The translations under genes and the position numbers were made by a program. Below, one piece after another: positions 9,480 through 18,320 of a DNA stretch of 64,000 nt (its first letter is position 1; each line of letters opens with the position of its first letter). The DNA comes from an uncultured Clostridia bacterium (GTDB lineage Bacteria; Bacillota; Clostridia; Christensenellales; CAG-314): contig CANRFV010000001.1 of assembly GCA_947629985.1 (NCBI GenBank), forward strand, positions 175,329 to 239,328, read 5' to 3'. Below the pieces are notes generated by a model, which saw only the letters and a list, made by a program, of their open reading frames with translations, made no database searches and was not told where the DNA came from.

Positions 9480-9668
9480 TTATTTGCTTTCTGCGGAAAC
9501 TTCCACCACTTGTTTGCCGTCATAGTAACCGCAAACATCGCATACCTTGTGAGCGACCTTCAATTCGTGGCATTGAGGACATTCCACCAAAACAGGAGCG
9601 TTTGCAGTCCAATTGGCTGCTCTGGAATGCTTTCTTTGTTTGGACGTTTTTCTCTTGGGTACTGCCAT
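9480..9668 (-). CDS. rpmF: 50S ribosomal protein L32
   Basis: 62 residues, N-terminus MAVPKRKTSKQRKHSRAA. A zinc ribbon with two CxxC pairs (CPQC and CDVC) marks the zinc-binding paralogue. It lies 15 bp after yceD, the near-universal pairing. Confidence 0.97.
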   Translation of the reverse strand: MAVPKRKTSKQRKHSRAANWTANAPVLVECPQCHELKVAHKVCDVCGYYDGKQVVEVSAESK

Positions 9669-9683
9669 AGTAATGCACCTCCG

Positions 9684-10181
9684 TTAAAATTTTAGATTTT
9701 TAAGTACGGAAAAAGCATTGTCGCCCGACAAGTCGCAATCGCACTGCTGTCTGTTAAGATTAGCGCCGCACTTAGGGCACAAACCTTTACATTCGGGATT
9801 GCACAACAAACTACTTGGAAGAGACAGCACTATTTCGTCATGTACGGCTTTTGTTGCGTCCAGCCGACTGTCGCAATAGATATAGTTATCTACTTCATCC
9901 GAACCGTCTTTGTAAAATATCTGATCAAAGGGCAACTCGATTTGTTCTGTTACGGGGTCGAGACACCTGTCGCAAAAACCTTGTATATGACAAACGATTT
10001 TGCCGACGATTTGCACGTTTGGTTTGGTAAACGTAACGTCGAAATCCACCTGTACGCAAGTAAGGCAAGCGTTGGGATACGGCAACAAATCGTCGTCGAA
10101 ATCGAACTCGCCCGTATAGCCGATAGGCTTGCCCACATTGGCAAAATTTTCCGTCAAATCGATTACAATTTTATCAGACAC
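9684..10181 (-). CDS. yceD: YceD/DUF177 family protein
   Basis: 165-residue protein of the DUF177 family, almost always encoded directly before rpmF. It has two Cys pairs: FCDRCLDPV in the middle and CNPECKGLCPKCG near the C-terminus, the latter a likely zinc site. In plants and some bacteria homologues affect 23S rRNA accumulation; the bacterial mechanism is unclear. It lies about 40 bp after ackA on the same strand. Confidence 0.9.
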   Translation of the reverse strand: MSDKIVIDLTENFANVGKPIGYTGEFDFDDDLLPYPNACLTCVQVDFDVTFTKPNVQIVGKIVCHIQGFCDRCLDPVTEQIELPFDQIFYKDGSDEVDNYIYCDSRLDATKAVHDEIVLSLPSSLLCNPECKGLCPKCGANLNRQQCDCDLSGDNAFSVLKNLKF

Positions 10182-10221
10182 ATTTGTTATTATACAAAAT
10201 TGCCGTTACTTTGTCAACGAT

Positions 10222-11424
10222 TTACGCCAAATTTGCTTCGCGCATTGTTTCGCGTGCAATTACCAACTCTTCGTTGGTAGGAATTACCAATACCTTTACC
10301 GCGGAATCTGCCGCCTGTATTTCGGCAATTGTACCGCGCGGACAGTTATTGTTTGCTTTGGGATCGAGTTTTACGCCGAGATATTCCATATCTTTTAGCG
10401 CTGCGGCGCGGATATTGTTGTCGTTTTCGCCTATTCCGGCGGTAAACACTATTACGTCTACACCGTTTAATGCGGCGGCGTATGCCCCAATATACTTTTT
10501 GGTGGCGTAAGCGAACATATTAAGCGCCAATTGCGCACGATAATTGCCTTGTTCGGCAGCAGCTGTAAGGTCGCGGAAATCCGACGATACGCCCGAAACG
10601 CCCAACATACCGCACTGCTTGTTCAGATAAGTAAGCATTTGCGACACATTCATGCCCTCTTTGCGAGCGATGTATTCCGCCGCGGCGTAATCGATATCGC
10701 CGCTGCGCGTGCCCATAGGCACACCTGCCAGCGGAGTAAATCCCATTGACGTATCGATACATTTACCGCCTTTTACCGCGGATATAGACGAACCGTTGCC
10801 CAAGTGGCAGGTTATTATTTTCAATTGAGAAATGTCCTTACCCAAATATTTTGCCGCTTCTTCGGCAACGAATTTGTGGCTGGTGCCGTGTGCACCGTAA
10901 CGACGAATTTTGTATTTTTCGTAATGCTTATAATCGACGGCATACATATACGCGTAATCGGGCATTGTAAAATGGAACCCCGTATCGAACACCAAAACCA
11001 TCGGAGTATCGGGCATTTGCGCCAAGCATGCGTTTACGCCCACTATCGCAGCGGGGTTGTGCAACGGCGCCAAATCTTTTATTTCTTCCATCAATTGCAT
11101 TGCCTGCTTTGTTACGAGAGTGGGCTTTTTGAAGGCTTCGCCCGAGGCGACGACTCTGTGCCCAACTCCGTCGATTTCGCTCATAGACGAAATTACGCCT
11201 ACTTGCGGATCCGTCAATTGGTCCAAAACAAGTTTGACCGCAACTTTGTGCGACGGCATGTCGATTTGTTTTTCTATCGTAACGCCGTTTGCCTTGTAGA
11301 TAAAGTTGGAATTTTCGATACCTATACGCTCGCACAAGCCTTTGGCAAGTACGTTTTCCGTTTCCATATCTATCAATTGATATTTGAGCGATGAACTTCC
11401 CGAATTTATAACCAAAATTTTCAT
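10222..11424 (-). CDS. ackA: Acetate kinase
   Basis: Interconverts acetyl phosphate + ADP with acetate + ATP, the ATP-yielding end of acetate fermentation. 400 residues with the family N-terminus MKILVINSGSSSLKYQL, the acetate-kinase signature around VFDTGFHFTMP, the phosphate-binding HLGNGSS and the C-terminal FTAGIGEND. It follows pta by 12 bp, so acetyl-CoA to acetate is encoded as one unit. Confidence 0.98.
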   Translation of the reverse strand: MKILVINSGSSSLKYQLIDMETENVLAKGLCERIGIENSNFIYKANGVTIEKQIDMPSHKVAVKLVLDQLTDPQVGVISSMSEIDGVGHRVVASGEAFKKPTLVTKQAMQLMEEIKDLAPLHNPAAIVGVNACLAQMPDTPMVLVFDTGFHFTMPDYAYMYAVDYKHYEKYKIRRYGAHGTSHKFVAEEAAKYLGKDISQLKIITCHLGNGSSISAVKGGKCIDTSMGFTPLAGVPMGTRSGDIDYAAAEYIARKEGMNVSQMLTYLNKQCGMLGVSGVSSDFRDLTAAAEQGNYRAQLALNMFAYATKKYIGAYAAALNGVDVIVFTAGIGENDNNIRAAALKDMEYLGVKLDPKANNNCPRGTIAEIQAADSAVKVLVIPTNEELVIARETMREANLA

Positions 11425-11436
11425 AACAGCACGTCC

Positions 11437-12435
11437 TTAATTGAATTGTGTTTGCAATACGGTAATTGCCACCGCCGCCACTATATCTTCGGCTTTGCAC
11501 CCGCGCGACAAGTCGTTTAGCGGTTTGGCAAAACCTTGGCAAATGGGGCCTACCGCCATAAATCCGCCCAGACGTTCGGCAATTTTGTATCCGATATTGC
11601 CCGCTTGCAGGTCGGGGAAGATAAACACATTGGCGTGTCCCGCAACTTCGCTGCCCTTTGCCTTCATTTCTCCTACGGACGGCACTATTGCCGCGTCGAA
11701 TTGCAATTCTCCGTCAAGTTTCAAGTCGGGCGCCTTTTCTTTGGCGATACGCGTCGCTTCTTGCACGAGCGTTACGTTATCGTGTTTGGCGCTACCCTTG
11801 GACGAGAAAGACAACATTGCCACTTTGGGATCGATCCCCGCTATTTCACGGGCAGACTTTGCCGTGGAAATTGCACAATCGGCAAGCCCTTCGGCAGTGT
11901 AAGTCGGGTTTAGTCCGCAGTCGGCAAATACCACCAACCCGTCGGGACAATATTGATTGCCCTGCGGCGGACATATCATAAGGTTAAAACTCGAAACCGC
12001 AGCCACACCGGGAGCCGTTTTGATTATTTGCAAACCGGGACGCAAAGTGTTTGCCGTAGAATGGCATGCTCCCGATACAAGTCCGTCCACTTCGCCACAT
12101 TTCAACATCATCGCACCGAAATAAGTTCCGTCTTTCAACAATTCGGTTGCCAATTCGGGCGTCATGCCTTTGGACGCGCGCAATTTGCACAAAAGTTCGT
12201 TATATTCGCACAACTTGTCGCTTGTAAGCGGATTTACAATTTCAACGCCTGTCAAATCCACATCGGGATTGGTCTGCTTAATTGCCGCGGAGTCCCCCAA
12301 AAGAACGATCTTGGCGATGCCTTCGCTTGTTACCATTTGGGCGGCGCGCACCACGCGGGGATCTTCGCCTTCGCACAAAACAATCGTCTTGTGCAATTTA
12401 GCCGCTTTACTTTTAATTTGCTCTAAAACATTCAT
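11437..12435 (-). CDS. pta: Phosphate acetyltransferase
   Basis: Converts acetyl-CoA + Pi to acetyl phosphate + CoA. 332 residues, the usual short single-domain form. N-terminus MNVLEQIKSKAAKLHK; core motifs GACHSTANTLRPGLQIIKT and VFADCGLNPT. The open frame extends 69 residues upstream, but ATG 12435 has an AGGAG site and matches the family. Confidence 0.98.
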   Translation of the reverse strand: MNVLEQIKSKAAKLHKTIVLCEGEDPRVVRAAQMVTSEGIAKIVLLGDSAAIKQTNPDVDLTGVEIVNPLTSDKLCEYNELLCKLRASKGMTPELATELLKDGTYFGAMMLKCGEVDGLVSGACHSTANTLRPGLQIIKTAPGVAAVSSFNLMICPPQGNQYCPDGLVVFADCGLNPTYTAEGLADCAISTAKSAREIAGIDPKVAMLSFSSKGSAKHDNVTLVQEATRIAKEKAPDLKLDGELQFDAAIVPSVGEMKAKGSEVAGHANVFIFPDLQAGNIGYKIAERLGGFMAVGPICQGFAKPLNDLSRGCKAEDIVAAVAITVLQTQFN

Positions 12436-12510
12436 AAACAATCTCCTAACAAAACACTTTATTTGTCGCGCAATTTCGTGTATAATTAACGTAAACTGCT
12501 TTACCGTGTA

Positions 12511-12539
12511 ATTATAACACACGGCACGGCAATTGTAAA
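12511..12539 (-). promoter_or_regulatory. Sigma-A promoter of pta-ackA
   Basis: Minus strand: -35 TTTACA (12534-12539) and -10 TATAAT (12511-12516), spacer 17 bp. It lies in the 134-bp divergent region shared with tmcAL. A TATAAT on the plus strand (12481-12486 including the preceding base) could serve tmcAL, but its -35 is weak. Confidence 0.7.
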
Positions 12540-12569
12540 CCAAAAACAAATCTCTTGAAGGTATTGTAA

Positions 12570-13628
12570 ATGAAATCTGCGGCAATAATTTGCGAATTAA
12601 ATCCGTTGCACAGCGGGCATAAAAAACTAATCGACTACGCACGATCCGTTGCGGATAACGTTATTTGCATAATGAGCGGTAATTTTACCCAACGCGGAAT
12701 GCCTGCCTGCGCCGACAAATATGCCCGAGCAAAACATGCGATTTTGGCAGGGGCGGATATGGTTGTGGAATTACCGACGGTTTTTGCCACGGCTTCGGCG
12801 GAAAATTTTGCATACGGAGCGATTCAAACTGTAAACGCCATCCAAGCGGACGCCGTAGTATTCGGTAGCGAGTGCGGAGATATAGTCCAATTGCAACAAT
12901 GCGCCGAACTTTTGCGAAGCGAGTGCGTAAACGAACAAATAAAAAAACAAATTGCCTTGGGGGTAAGTTACCCGAGAGCGGTATATCAAGCGACAAAATG
13001 CGATTTGCTTAACGGGGCGAATAACGTATTGGCAATAGAATACTTACAAGCGATGCAACGCAGCCGTAGCACGGCAACGCCGCTTACCATCAAGCGCGAA
13101 AACGATCGCAACTCGACAACCGCGGGGCAATTTGCTTCGTCGGCGCTTTTGCGCGACAACAAGGCGCTGCGACCGCTGTACAGTTACGACTATGTAATTT
13201 CCGACATCGACGACGCCATAGAACAAAAATACCGCGATTTTGCCGCACTATATGTATCGGTTGCCGCCAAAGAGGATTTGACACAAATCGAAGGCGTAAC
13301 GGAAGGGTTGGAAAACAGAATAGTCGGTGCGGACAAATCGCATGGGTACGACGTTATGCTGGACGCAATTAAAACCAAGCGTTATACCCGGTTGAAATTA
13401 CAACGTGTAATACTAAACGCGATATTGCAGATCACGTTACAAACCGTATCCGAATACAAAAGCGCACCGCTCGCGGTAAATGCGCTTGCTGTGTCGGACA
13501 AATCGCTCGGATTACTGTCGCTTACGCGCGGAACGCCCGATCCTATCACGCGGCGCGCAGACAGTTTGTATTGCGCGCTTGCAGGTAAAAACGTTGCCAA
13601 CAAACTGCTTAAAATACATAAGAATTGA
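12570..13628 (+). CDS. tmcAL: tRNA(Met) cytidine acetate ligase TmcAL (YlbM)
   Basis: Nucleotidyltransferase-like enzyme that makes N4-acetylcytidine at C34 of elongator tRNA-Met from acetate and ATP. 352 residues, slightly shorter than Bacillus YlbM. The N-terminus AAIICELNPLHSGHKKL carries the HxGH-type nucleotidyltransferase motif; further family segments are MSGNFTQRGMPA, ADMVVELPTVFATASAENFAYGA and FGSEC. It is divergent from pta-ackA, whose product acetate is its substrate. Start ATG at 12570. Confidence 0.92.
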   Translation: MKSAAIICELNPLHSGHKKLIDYARSVADNVICIMSGNFTQRGMPACADKYARAKHAILAGADMVVELPTVFATASAENFAYGAIQTVNAIQADAVVFGSECGDIVQLQQCAELLRSECVNEQIKKQIALGVSYPRAVYQATKCDLLNGANNVLAIEYLQAMQRSRSTATPLTIKRENDRNSTTAGQFASSALLRDNKALRPLYSYDYVISDIDDAIEQKYRDFAALYVSVAAKEDLTQIEGVTEGLENRIVGADKSHGYDVMLDAIKTKRYTRLKLQRVILNAILQITLQTVSEYKSAPLAVNALAVSDKSLGLLSLTRGTPDPITRRADSLYCALAGKNVANKLLKIHKN

Positions 13629-13631
13629 AAT

Positions 13632-13653
13632 AAAGTCCGAAACGTCGGACTTT
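13632..13653 (+). terminator. Intrinsic terminator after tmcAL
   Basis: A 9-bp perfect stem (AAAGTCCGA/TCGGACTTT) with a 4-nt loop, followed by TTTTATT, 3 bp past the tmcAL stop. Confidence 0.85.
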
Positions 13654-13773
13654 TATTAAAAATACATACTATGTCTTGCATAGTATTATACAAAACGGCA
13701 AATTTCGTTGTAGTTGAGCGTGCGGAATAAATATAAATTACATAGTAACGTGTAAATATCAATAAAATAAAGC

Positions 13774-14664
13774 GTGAAATATCTCAAAATTGTTGCCGCA
13801 CTGCTGCTTGCAGGCATAATTATAATATTTATCAGCGCGCCGACAGTATATATGAAAAGTTTTTTCGACGGTATAACCGTGTGGGCTTACAACGTATTGC
13901 CCGCACTTTTTCCGTTTGCGGTAATAAGCGCTTTGCTTGTAAAATTATTACCTTCCGCAAAACGATCCGCAACCCAAAGGTTATTCGGAATAACTTGCGA
14001 CCACGTGTTGGCGATCAGTTTGCTGTGCGGCTACCCGTTGGGGGCAAAAGCGATCGCCGACAGCAATGCGGACGTTGACTCGGCAACGCGTATGTGTGCG
14101 TTTTGCTCTACTGCCGGTCCCGTTTTTATTATTGCAACGGTTGGCGCAAAATTACTAAACAGCCCAAGCGCAACGATTGTCATACTTGTTTCGCAAGTAT
14201 TGGGAGCAACGTTCAACGGATTTGTTTTTAAGCCGATTAGCGGCAACGAACGCATAATAACTCTGCCGCTGCATTCGTCCGTCAACTTGGGCGACACCGT
14301 TACAAATTCCGCATTATCGGTAATATCGGTAGGCGGGCTTATTGCAATTTTCTATATGATCACCGATATGCTGAAAAGTTTTTTGCCGCCGGCGTTACAA
14401 AATAACGTGGCGTTTAACTTTGCCATCGGTTTGTTGGAAATGACAAACGGACTAATAGCAATAAGCAAAACCGCGCCGCTGACGGTCGCCACGGTGCTTG
14501 CAAGCGCATTGCTGTCGTTCGGCGGATTGTGCGTATTGGCGCAATGTTACGCTTTTTTGGACAAAAAAGATATACCGTTCGGGAAAATGCTGACTATGAA
14601 AATTACACAATGTCTTTTTACCACCGTTGTAAGCATTGTGCTGACGGCGATATTATTGCGCTGA
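13774..14664 (+). CDS. YlbJ-like sporulation-associated membrane protein (Gate domain)
   Basis: 296-residue polytopic protein, about eight hydrophobic segments, starting with a signal-anchor-like helix. The segment VLPALFPFAVISALL and the loop CGYPLGAKAIAD resemble YlbJ/nucleoside-recognition Gate-domain proteins; in Bacillus, YlbJ acts in the mother cell and is needed for spore cortex formation. The start is GTG with no strong ribosome site, so the exact start is uncertain. It converges with aroF. The link to sporulation is family-based inference. Confidence 0.75.
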   Translation: MKYLKIVAALLLAGIIIIFISAPTVYMKSFFDGITVWAYNVLPALFPFAVISALLVKLLPSAKRSATQRLFGITCDHVLAISLLCGYPLGAKAIADSNADVDSATRMCAFCSTAGPVFIIATVGAKLLNSPSATIVILVSQVLGATFNGFVFKPISGNERIITLPLHSSVNLGDTVTNSALSVISVGGLIAIFYMITDMLKSFLPPALQNNVAFNFAIGLLEMTNGLIAISKTAPLTVATVLASALLSFGGLCVLAQCYAFLDKKDIPFGKMLTMKITQCLFTTVVSIVLTAILLR

Positions 14665-14687
14665 AACTATGCGTAAAACAAAAATCA

Positions 14688-15689
14688 CTACTCTTTTGTG
14701 CGGCTACGCGCCGAAAAGGCGCGCTGCAATTCAAGCAGAACTTGCGCCGTTTCGTCAAAGCCCAAACAATCGTCGGTTTGAGAAACGCCGTACTCGTCGG
14801 CGCTTACTCCGCCGTATAAATAACTTTCAATCATCACTCCGTCTATATCCGGGTTGAGTATTGCCGCTTGCGCATTTTGCATTTGATTGCGCGCAACCTT
14901 TCCGCTGTTGGCGTGATTGAGATCCACCATTACAAAGTCGTTAAGATTGCTGTTACGCAACATTTTTTTCACCTGCGCTACGTCGTCCGATGAAAAATTG
15001 GCGAAAAATTTACCGTCGGAAATACCGCCGCGCAACACAATGTGCGCACGCTTGTTGCCGCGCGTGCTTACTTGCCAACTATTGTACGGAAAAACGCTGC
15101 CGTTACTTACGGCATAAAGCGAATTGACCGCGCCTTGCAAATCTCCGTCCGTGGCGTTTTTTACGCCGCAACACACGGCTAACCCGGACAACAGATCCCT
15201 GTGCAGACTGTCCTGCGAACTGCGCGCGCCTACAAACCAATACGAAACCAAATCGCCGAAACACTCAAAAAGTTCTGGATAAAGCAATTCGTCCGCAACG
15301 GGCAAACCCAATTGCAGACAACGCAACATCATTTTACGGCAACGCACTATACCTGCGTCTATATCTATCGGATCGCTTGCACGAACGTTAAATGCCGCGC
15401 CCTTGTACCCCCTGCCGTTGGAATGGGGTTTGGCGCTGTAAATTCTTGCAACCACAGCCAAATCGGGACAGCGTTGCGCAACCGAGTTGAGTTTTACAAG
15501 ATATTCTTCAACTGCATCGGGATCGTCGGCAGAACACGGTCCGCACACAACAGTAAAACGCTTGCGCGATGTCAAATTATTCGCAAGCAGTTTGTCCAAA
15601 GCGAGTTTTTTGCGGCGCAAATCGCCGCTTAGCGGCGCGATACGCCTGTAAGCGCGGCAAGATTGTAATTTCTTTTGCTTATAAAACAT
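14688..15689 (-). CDS. aroF: 3-deoxy-7-phosphoheptulonate (DAHP) synthase, class I
   Basis: Condenses phosphoenolpyruvate and erythrose-4-phosphate in the first step of the shikimate pathway. 333 residues: VVCGPCSADDP, GARSSQDSLHRDLLSGL, GVKNATDGDL, HIVLRGG, DLNHANSGK and GVMIESYLYGG all match AroF/G/H. The substrate motif usually read as KPRT is KPHS here (AKPHSNGRGYKG), a change at a residue that contacts erythrose-4-phosphate in E. coli AroG. No other shikimate gene lies nearby. Last gene of the alr-rsmD-coaD-aroF run. Confidence 0.9.
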   Translation of the reverse strand: MFYKQKKLQSCRAYRRIAPLSGDLRRKKLALDKLLANNLTSRKRFTVVCGPCSADDPDAVEEYLVKLNSVAQRCPDLAVVARIYSAKPHSNGRGYKGAAFNVRASDPIDIDAGIVRCRKMMLRCLQLGLPVADELLYPELFECFGDLVSYWFVGARSSQDSLHRDLLSGLAVCCGVKNATDGDLQGAVNSLYAVSNGSVFPYNSWQVSTRGNKRAHIVLRGGISDGKFFANFSSDDVAQVKKMLRNSNLNDFVMVDLNHANSGKVARNQMQNAQAAILNPDIDGVMIESYLYGGVSADEYGVSQTDDCLGFDETAQVLLELQRAFSARSRTKE

Positions 15690-15693
15690 AAAA

Positions 15694-16170
15694 TCAACCG
15701 ACCAAATATTTTTTTATATCATCAAGGCATACTTGCGGAACGTATGCGCCGATATCTTGGTTAAATTCGGCAAGTTCGCGTACCAACGATGACGAAATGT
15801 GCCTGTATGCCTTGTCTCCGACCACAAACACGGTTTGCCCCGACCAACTTTGCAAATTTATATCGTTCAAGTCTATTACCGCCTGCAAATCCATAGCGTT
15901 GCGCACGGATTTTATCATAACGTCGGCATTTACTTGCTTGCAAAAGTCCGTAAGCAAGCCGTCGTATTGCACCACTTGTACGTTGTTAAGGTGCCCCAAC
16001 GCTTTTTTCAGCATAGACAGCCGTGCGTCTGCGGGTATAGCGTACTGTTTGTTAACGTTTACGCCCAACACAACGTACAGTTTGTCCACAAGTTTGGCTG
16101 ACTTTTCAATTGCGTCCACGTGCCCTTTTGTAACGGGGCAAAACGATCCCGCAAATACTCCTGTTTGCAT
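15694..16170 (-). CDS. coaD: Phosphopantetheine adenylyltransferase
   Basis: Penultimate step of coenzyme A synthesis: ATP + 4'-phosphopantetheine to dephospho-CoA. 158 residues. The nucleotidyltransferase motif reads GSFCPVTKGHVD, with the catalytic TxGH region kept but the usual Asp before Pro replaced by Cys. The C-terminal ISSSLVREL is canonical. Its ATG shares a base with the rsmD stop codon (TAATG); rsmD-coaD pairing is standard. Confidence 0.95.
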   Translation of the reverse strand: MQTGVFAGSFCPVTKGHVDAIEKSAKLVDKLYVVLGVNVNKQYAIPADARLSMLKKALGHLNNVQVVQYDGLLTDFCKQVNADVMIKSVRNAMDLQAVIDLNDINLQSWSGQTVFVVGDKAYRHISSSLVRELAEFNQDIGAYVPQVCLDDIKKYLVG

Positions 16171-16706
16171 TATTTACTCCTTTGGTAAAATCCGAATCGC
16201 ACAGTGCCGATTTTACGGTTGTCATACATATACAAATTACCCACTTTGTCGGGCAACACATCTTCCGCAGAATATTCGCAAATAACTATTCCGCCGTCTT
16301 TAAGCACGTTATATTCGTCCGTCAGTTGCAAAATTTGCGCATAATAGCCCGATTTGTACGGCGGATCGGCAAACACAATGTCCATTTGATGAGGAAGTTG
16401 CTTTAAGCAAACGGTAAAATCGCATTGCATTATGTTGGGACGCAAACCGATTTTGGCATAATTTGCGTTTATTGCGGCAACCGCGTCGCGTCCGATGTCG
16501 CACATTATCGCGCTGTTTGCCCCGCGACTGAGACACTCTATCGCAATCTGCCCCGACCCTGCAAATAAATCCAAAACGTCTGCGCCGTCTATGCGGGTCG
16601 CAATAATATTGAAAAGCGTTTCTTTCATTCTGTCCAAGGTGGGGCGAGCCGCGCTTTTGGGTGCGATCAGCGTACGCCCTTTGTATTTACCGGTTATTAC
16701 TCTCAT
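16170..16706 (-). CDS. rsmD: 16S rRNA (guanine966-N2)-methyltransferase RsmD
   Basis: SAM-dependent methyltransferase acting on G966 of 16S rRNA. 178 residues: N-terminus MRVITGKYKGRTL, SAM motif VLDLFAGSGQIAIE and catalytic motif DPPY. It lies 26 bp after alr and overlaps coaD by one base. Confidence 0.95.
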   Translation of the reverse strand: MRVITGKYKGRTLIAPKSAARPTLDRMKETLFNIIATRIDGADVLDLFAGSGQIAIECLSRGANSAIMCDIGRDAVAAINANYAKIGLRPNIMQCDFTVCLKQLPHQMDIVFADPPYKSGYYAQILQLTDEYNVLKDGGIVICEYSAEDVLPDKVGNLYMYDNRKIGTVRFGFYQRSK

Positions 16707-16732
16707 ACTGTACCCGATATTATTTTACTACA

Positions 16733-17728
16733 TCATTTCAAATTACACAAGAGTTCGTAAACAATTACTTGATTGTTGGCAATATTAACGTCCGTACCGA
16801 GCAAAGTTGCGGTTTGCCCCACGCGCACGTCGGCATCGCCCACGTCCACAACAGTCATTGCCATGCATATCGCTGCAATGGAGCAAAACGCATTGCCGAT
16901 TTTTACTGCCGACCCCACGACGGAACGCGGCAAACCGTCGGCATAGCCGATATCCAGCACCGCCAAACGGGTGTCTTGTGCGCAAACATATTTTGCGCCG
17001 TATCCAACCACACTGCCGGAGCAAACGTTTTTAACCGAAATTACATTTGCCGTAACCTTGGCGGCGGGACGTAAACCGTCGCTGCCGTAGCCGTACAAAC
17101 CCAACCCCACGCGCGCCATATCCAAATGATATTTCGAACTCAACAACGCAGCCGAAGTATTGGCAATGTGCCTTGTTAGTTTGCGCCCTACTCTACTTTG
17201 CAACATATCGGCGCATTTGCCGAAATACTGCAATTGTTTGTCGCATTGATCGCTCGTTTCGCCGTAAAAATGCGAAAACACACCTTCTATACGCATTTTA
17301 AGCCCGTCAATCGCCCCACAAAGGCAATTTAATTGCGTCTCGGTAAATCCCAAACGCGACATTCCGCTGTCTATTTTGATATGCACGCGCGGTTGAATTG
17401 ACAATTGTTTACTGACGCGCGCCACAATGTCAAGCGTATCGAAACTGTCCACTGTCAATATCGCACCGGCATTTACTGCGATTACGGTATCGCGGTAATT
17501 AAGCGGAAGCAACGCCAAAACATCTCGCACCACGGGTTTTATTGCGACTGCGTCGGCGGCGTTACCCACAGCAAAGCAATCCGCAATTTGCGCCAATGCC
17601 GTTGCGGTAGGCAGCAATCCATGCCCGTAAGCGTCGTTTTTTACTACCGCGCACAATTTGCTCTTGCCCAAAATATTTTTGAAATATTTTGCGTTGCTTT
17701 TAATTGCCGAATAATCGATCGTTTTCAT
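16733..17728 (-). CDS. alr: Alanine racemase
   Basis: PLP enzyme that makes D-alanine for peptidoglycan. About 331 residues, shorter than the common 370-390. The PLP-lysine segment reads AVVKNDAYGHG and the catalytic Tyr lies in GYGAKYVC. The C-terminal active-site motif usually written CMDQ is CMAM here, so an Asp that helps shape the substrate site is replaced. ATG 17728 gives the family start; an upstream TTG adds nine residues. No free-standing terminator separates it from rsmD. Confidence 0.92.
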   Translation of the reverse strand: MKTIDYSAIKSNAKYFKNILGKSKLCAVVKNDAYGHGLLPTATALAQIADCFAVGNAADAVAIKPVVRDVLALLPLNYRDTVIAVNAGAILTVDSFDTLDIVARVSKQLSIQPRVHIKIDSGMSRLGFTETQLNCLCGAIDGLKMRIEGVFSHFYGETSDQCDKQLQYFGKCADMLQSRVGRKLTRHIANTSAALLSSKYHLDMARVGLGLYGYGSDGLRPAAKVTANVISVKNVCSGSVVGYGAKYVCAQDTRLAVLDIGYADGLPRSVVGSAVKIGNAFCSIAAICMAMTVVDVGDADVRVGQTATLLGTDVNIANNQVIVYELLCNLK

Positions 17729-17760
17729 ATCTACCCGCCCAAACGTTTTAATCAAATATA

Positions 17761-17789
17761 TTTACTAAATACGCAAAATCTGCTATAAT
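17761..17789 (+). promoter_or_regulatory. Sigma-A promoter before the membrane protein-rdgB pair
   Basis: Plus strand: -35 TTTACT (17761-17766), -10 TATAAT (17784-17789), spacer 17 bp, about 60 bp before the ATG at 17853. Confidence 0.7.
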
Positions 17790-17852
17790 TGATAAAAATA
17801 AATTTTCGGGAGAAAAATCGTTTATATTGCTTAAACCGATTTGGACGACAAA

Positions 17853-18320
17853 ATGAAATTCAGAATAAAATTAAATCCCGTAGCAAGCATTGTTATTTGG
17901 ACAATGCTGTCAATAAGCGTTATAGGTCTTGCGGTAAGCGTCGCCGCACTGTGCGGAGTGCAAATAGAATTGACTCCCGCGCAAGCGAAATTGCTTATTG
18001 CAACATTTTCGTTTACGCTTGTTGTATGCGTGCTGTTTGTTACTGTGCACTACAAAGTACACAATAACAAACTAAAACTGAACATCGCCTGCATTGATAT
18101 GTTGGGCGGAAGAATAGACATAAGCAGCATACTGAACATTGTTATAGACAAGGACAAAATGTTTATCAGTTATATTTGGAAAGGCGCGGACCCGATAATT
18201 GCCGCAATAATGATAAAGCCGAAATATTTTGACGATATGAAAGATTTGCTTATGAGCAAAAACAAAAATATAATTTTTTACGACAAGAGCGATGAAATTA
18301 TTGATAGCGAGCAACAATAG
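17853..18320 (+). CDS. Small two-TM membrane protein of unknown function
   Basis: 155 residues, not recognised. Two hydrophobic segments in the first 75 residues (around IVIWTMLSISVIGLAVSV and LLIATFSFTLVVCVLFV) are followed by a soluble domain with alternating hydrophobic strands (KLNIACIDMLGGRIDI, KMFISYIWKG) that could be PH-like. The last 29 bp overlap the start of rdgB, so the two genes are coupled. ATG 17853 fits the spacing of a weak GGA site better than a TTG 12 bases upstream. Confidence 0.75.
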   Translation: MKFRIKLNPVASIVIWTMLSISVIGLAVSVAALCGVQIELTPAQAKLLIATFSFTLVVCVLFVTVHYKVHNNKLKLNIACIDMLGGRIDISSILNIVIDKDKMFISYIWKGADPIIAAIMIKPKYFDDMKDLLMSKNKNIIFYDKSDEIIDSEQQ

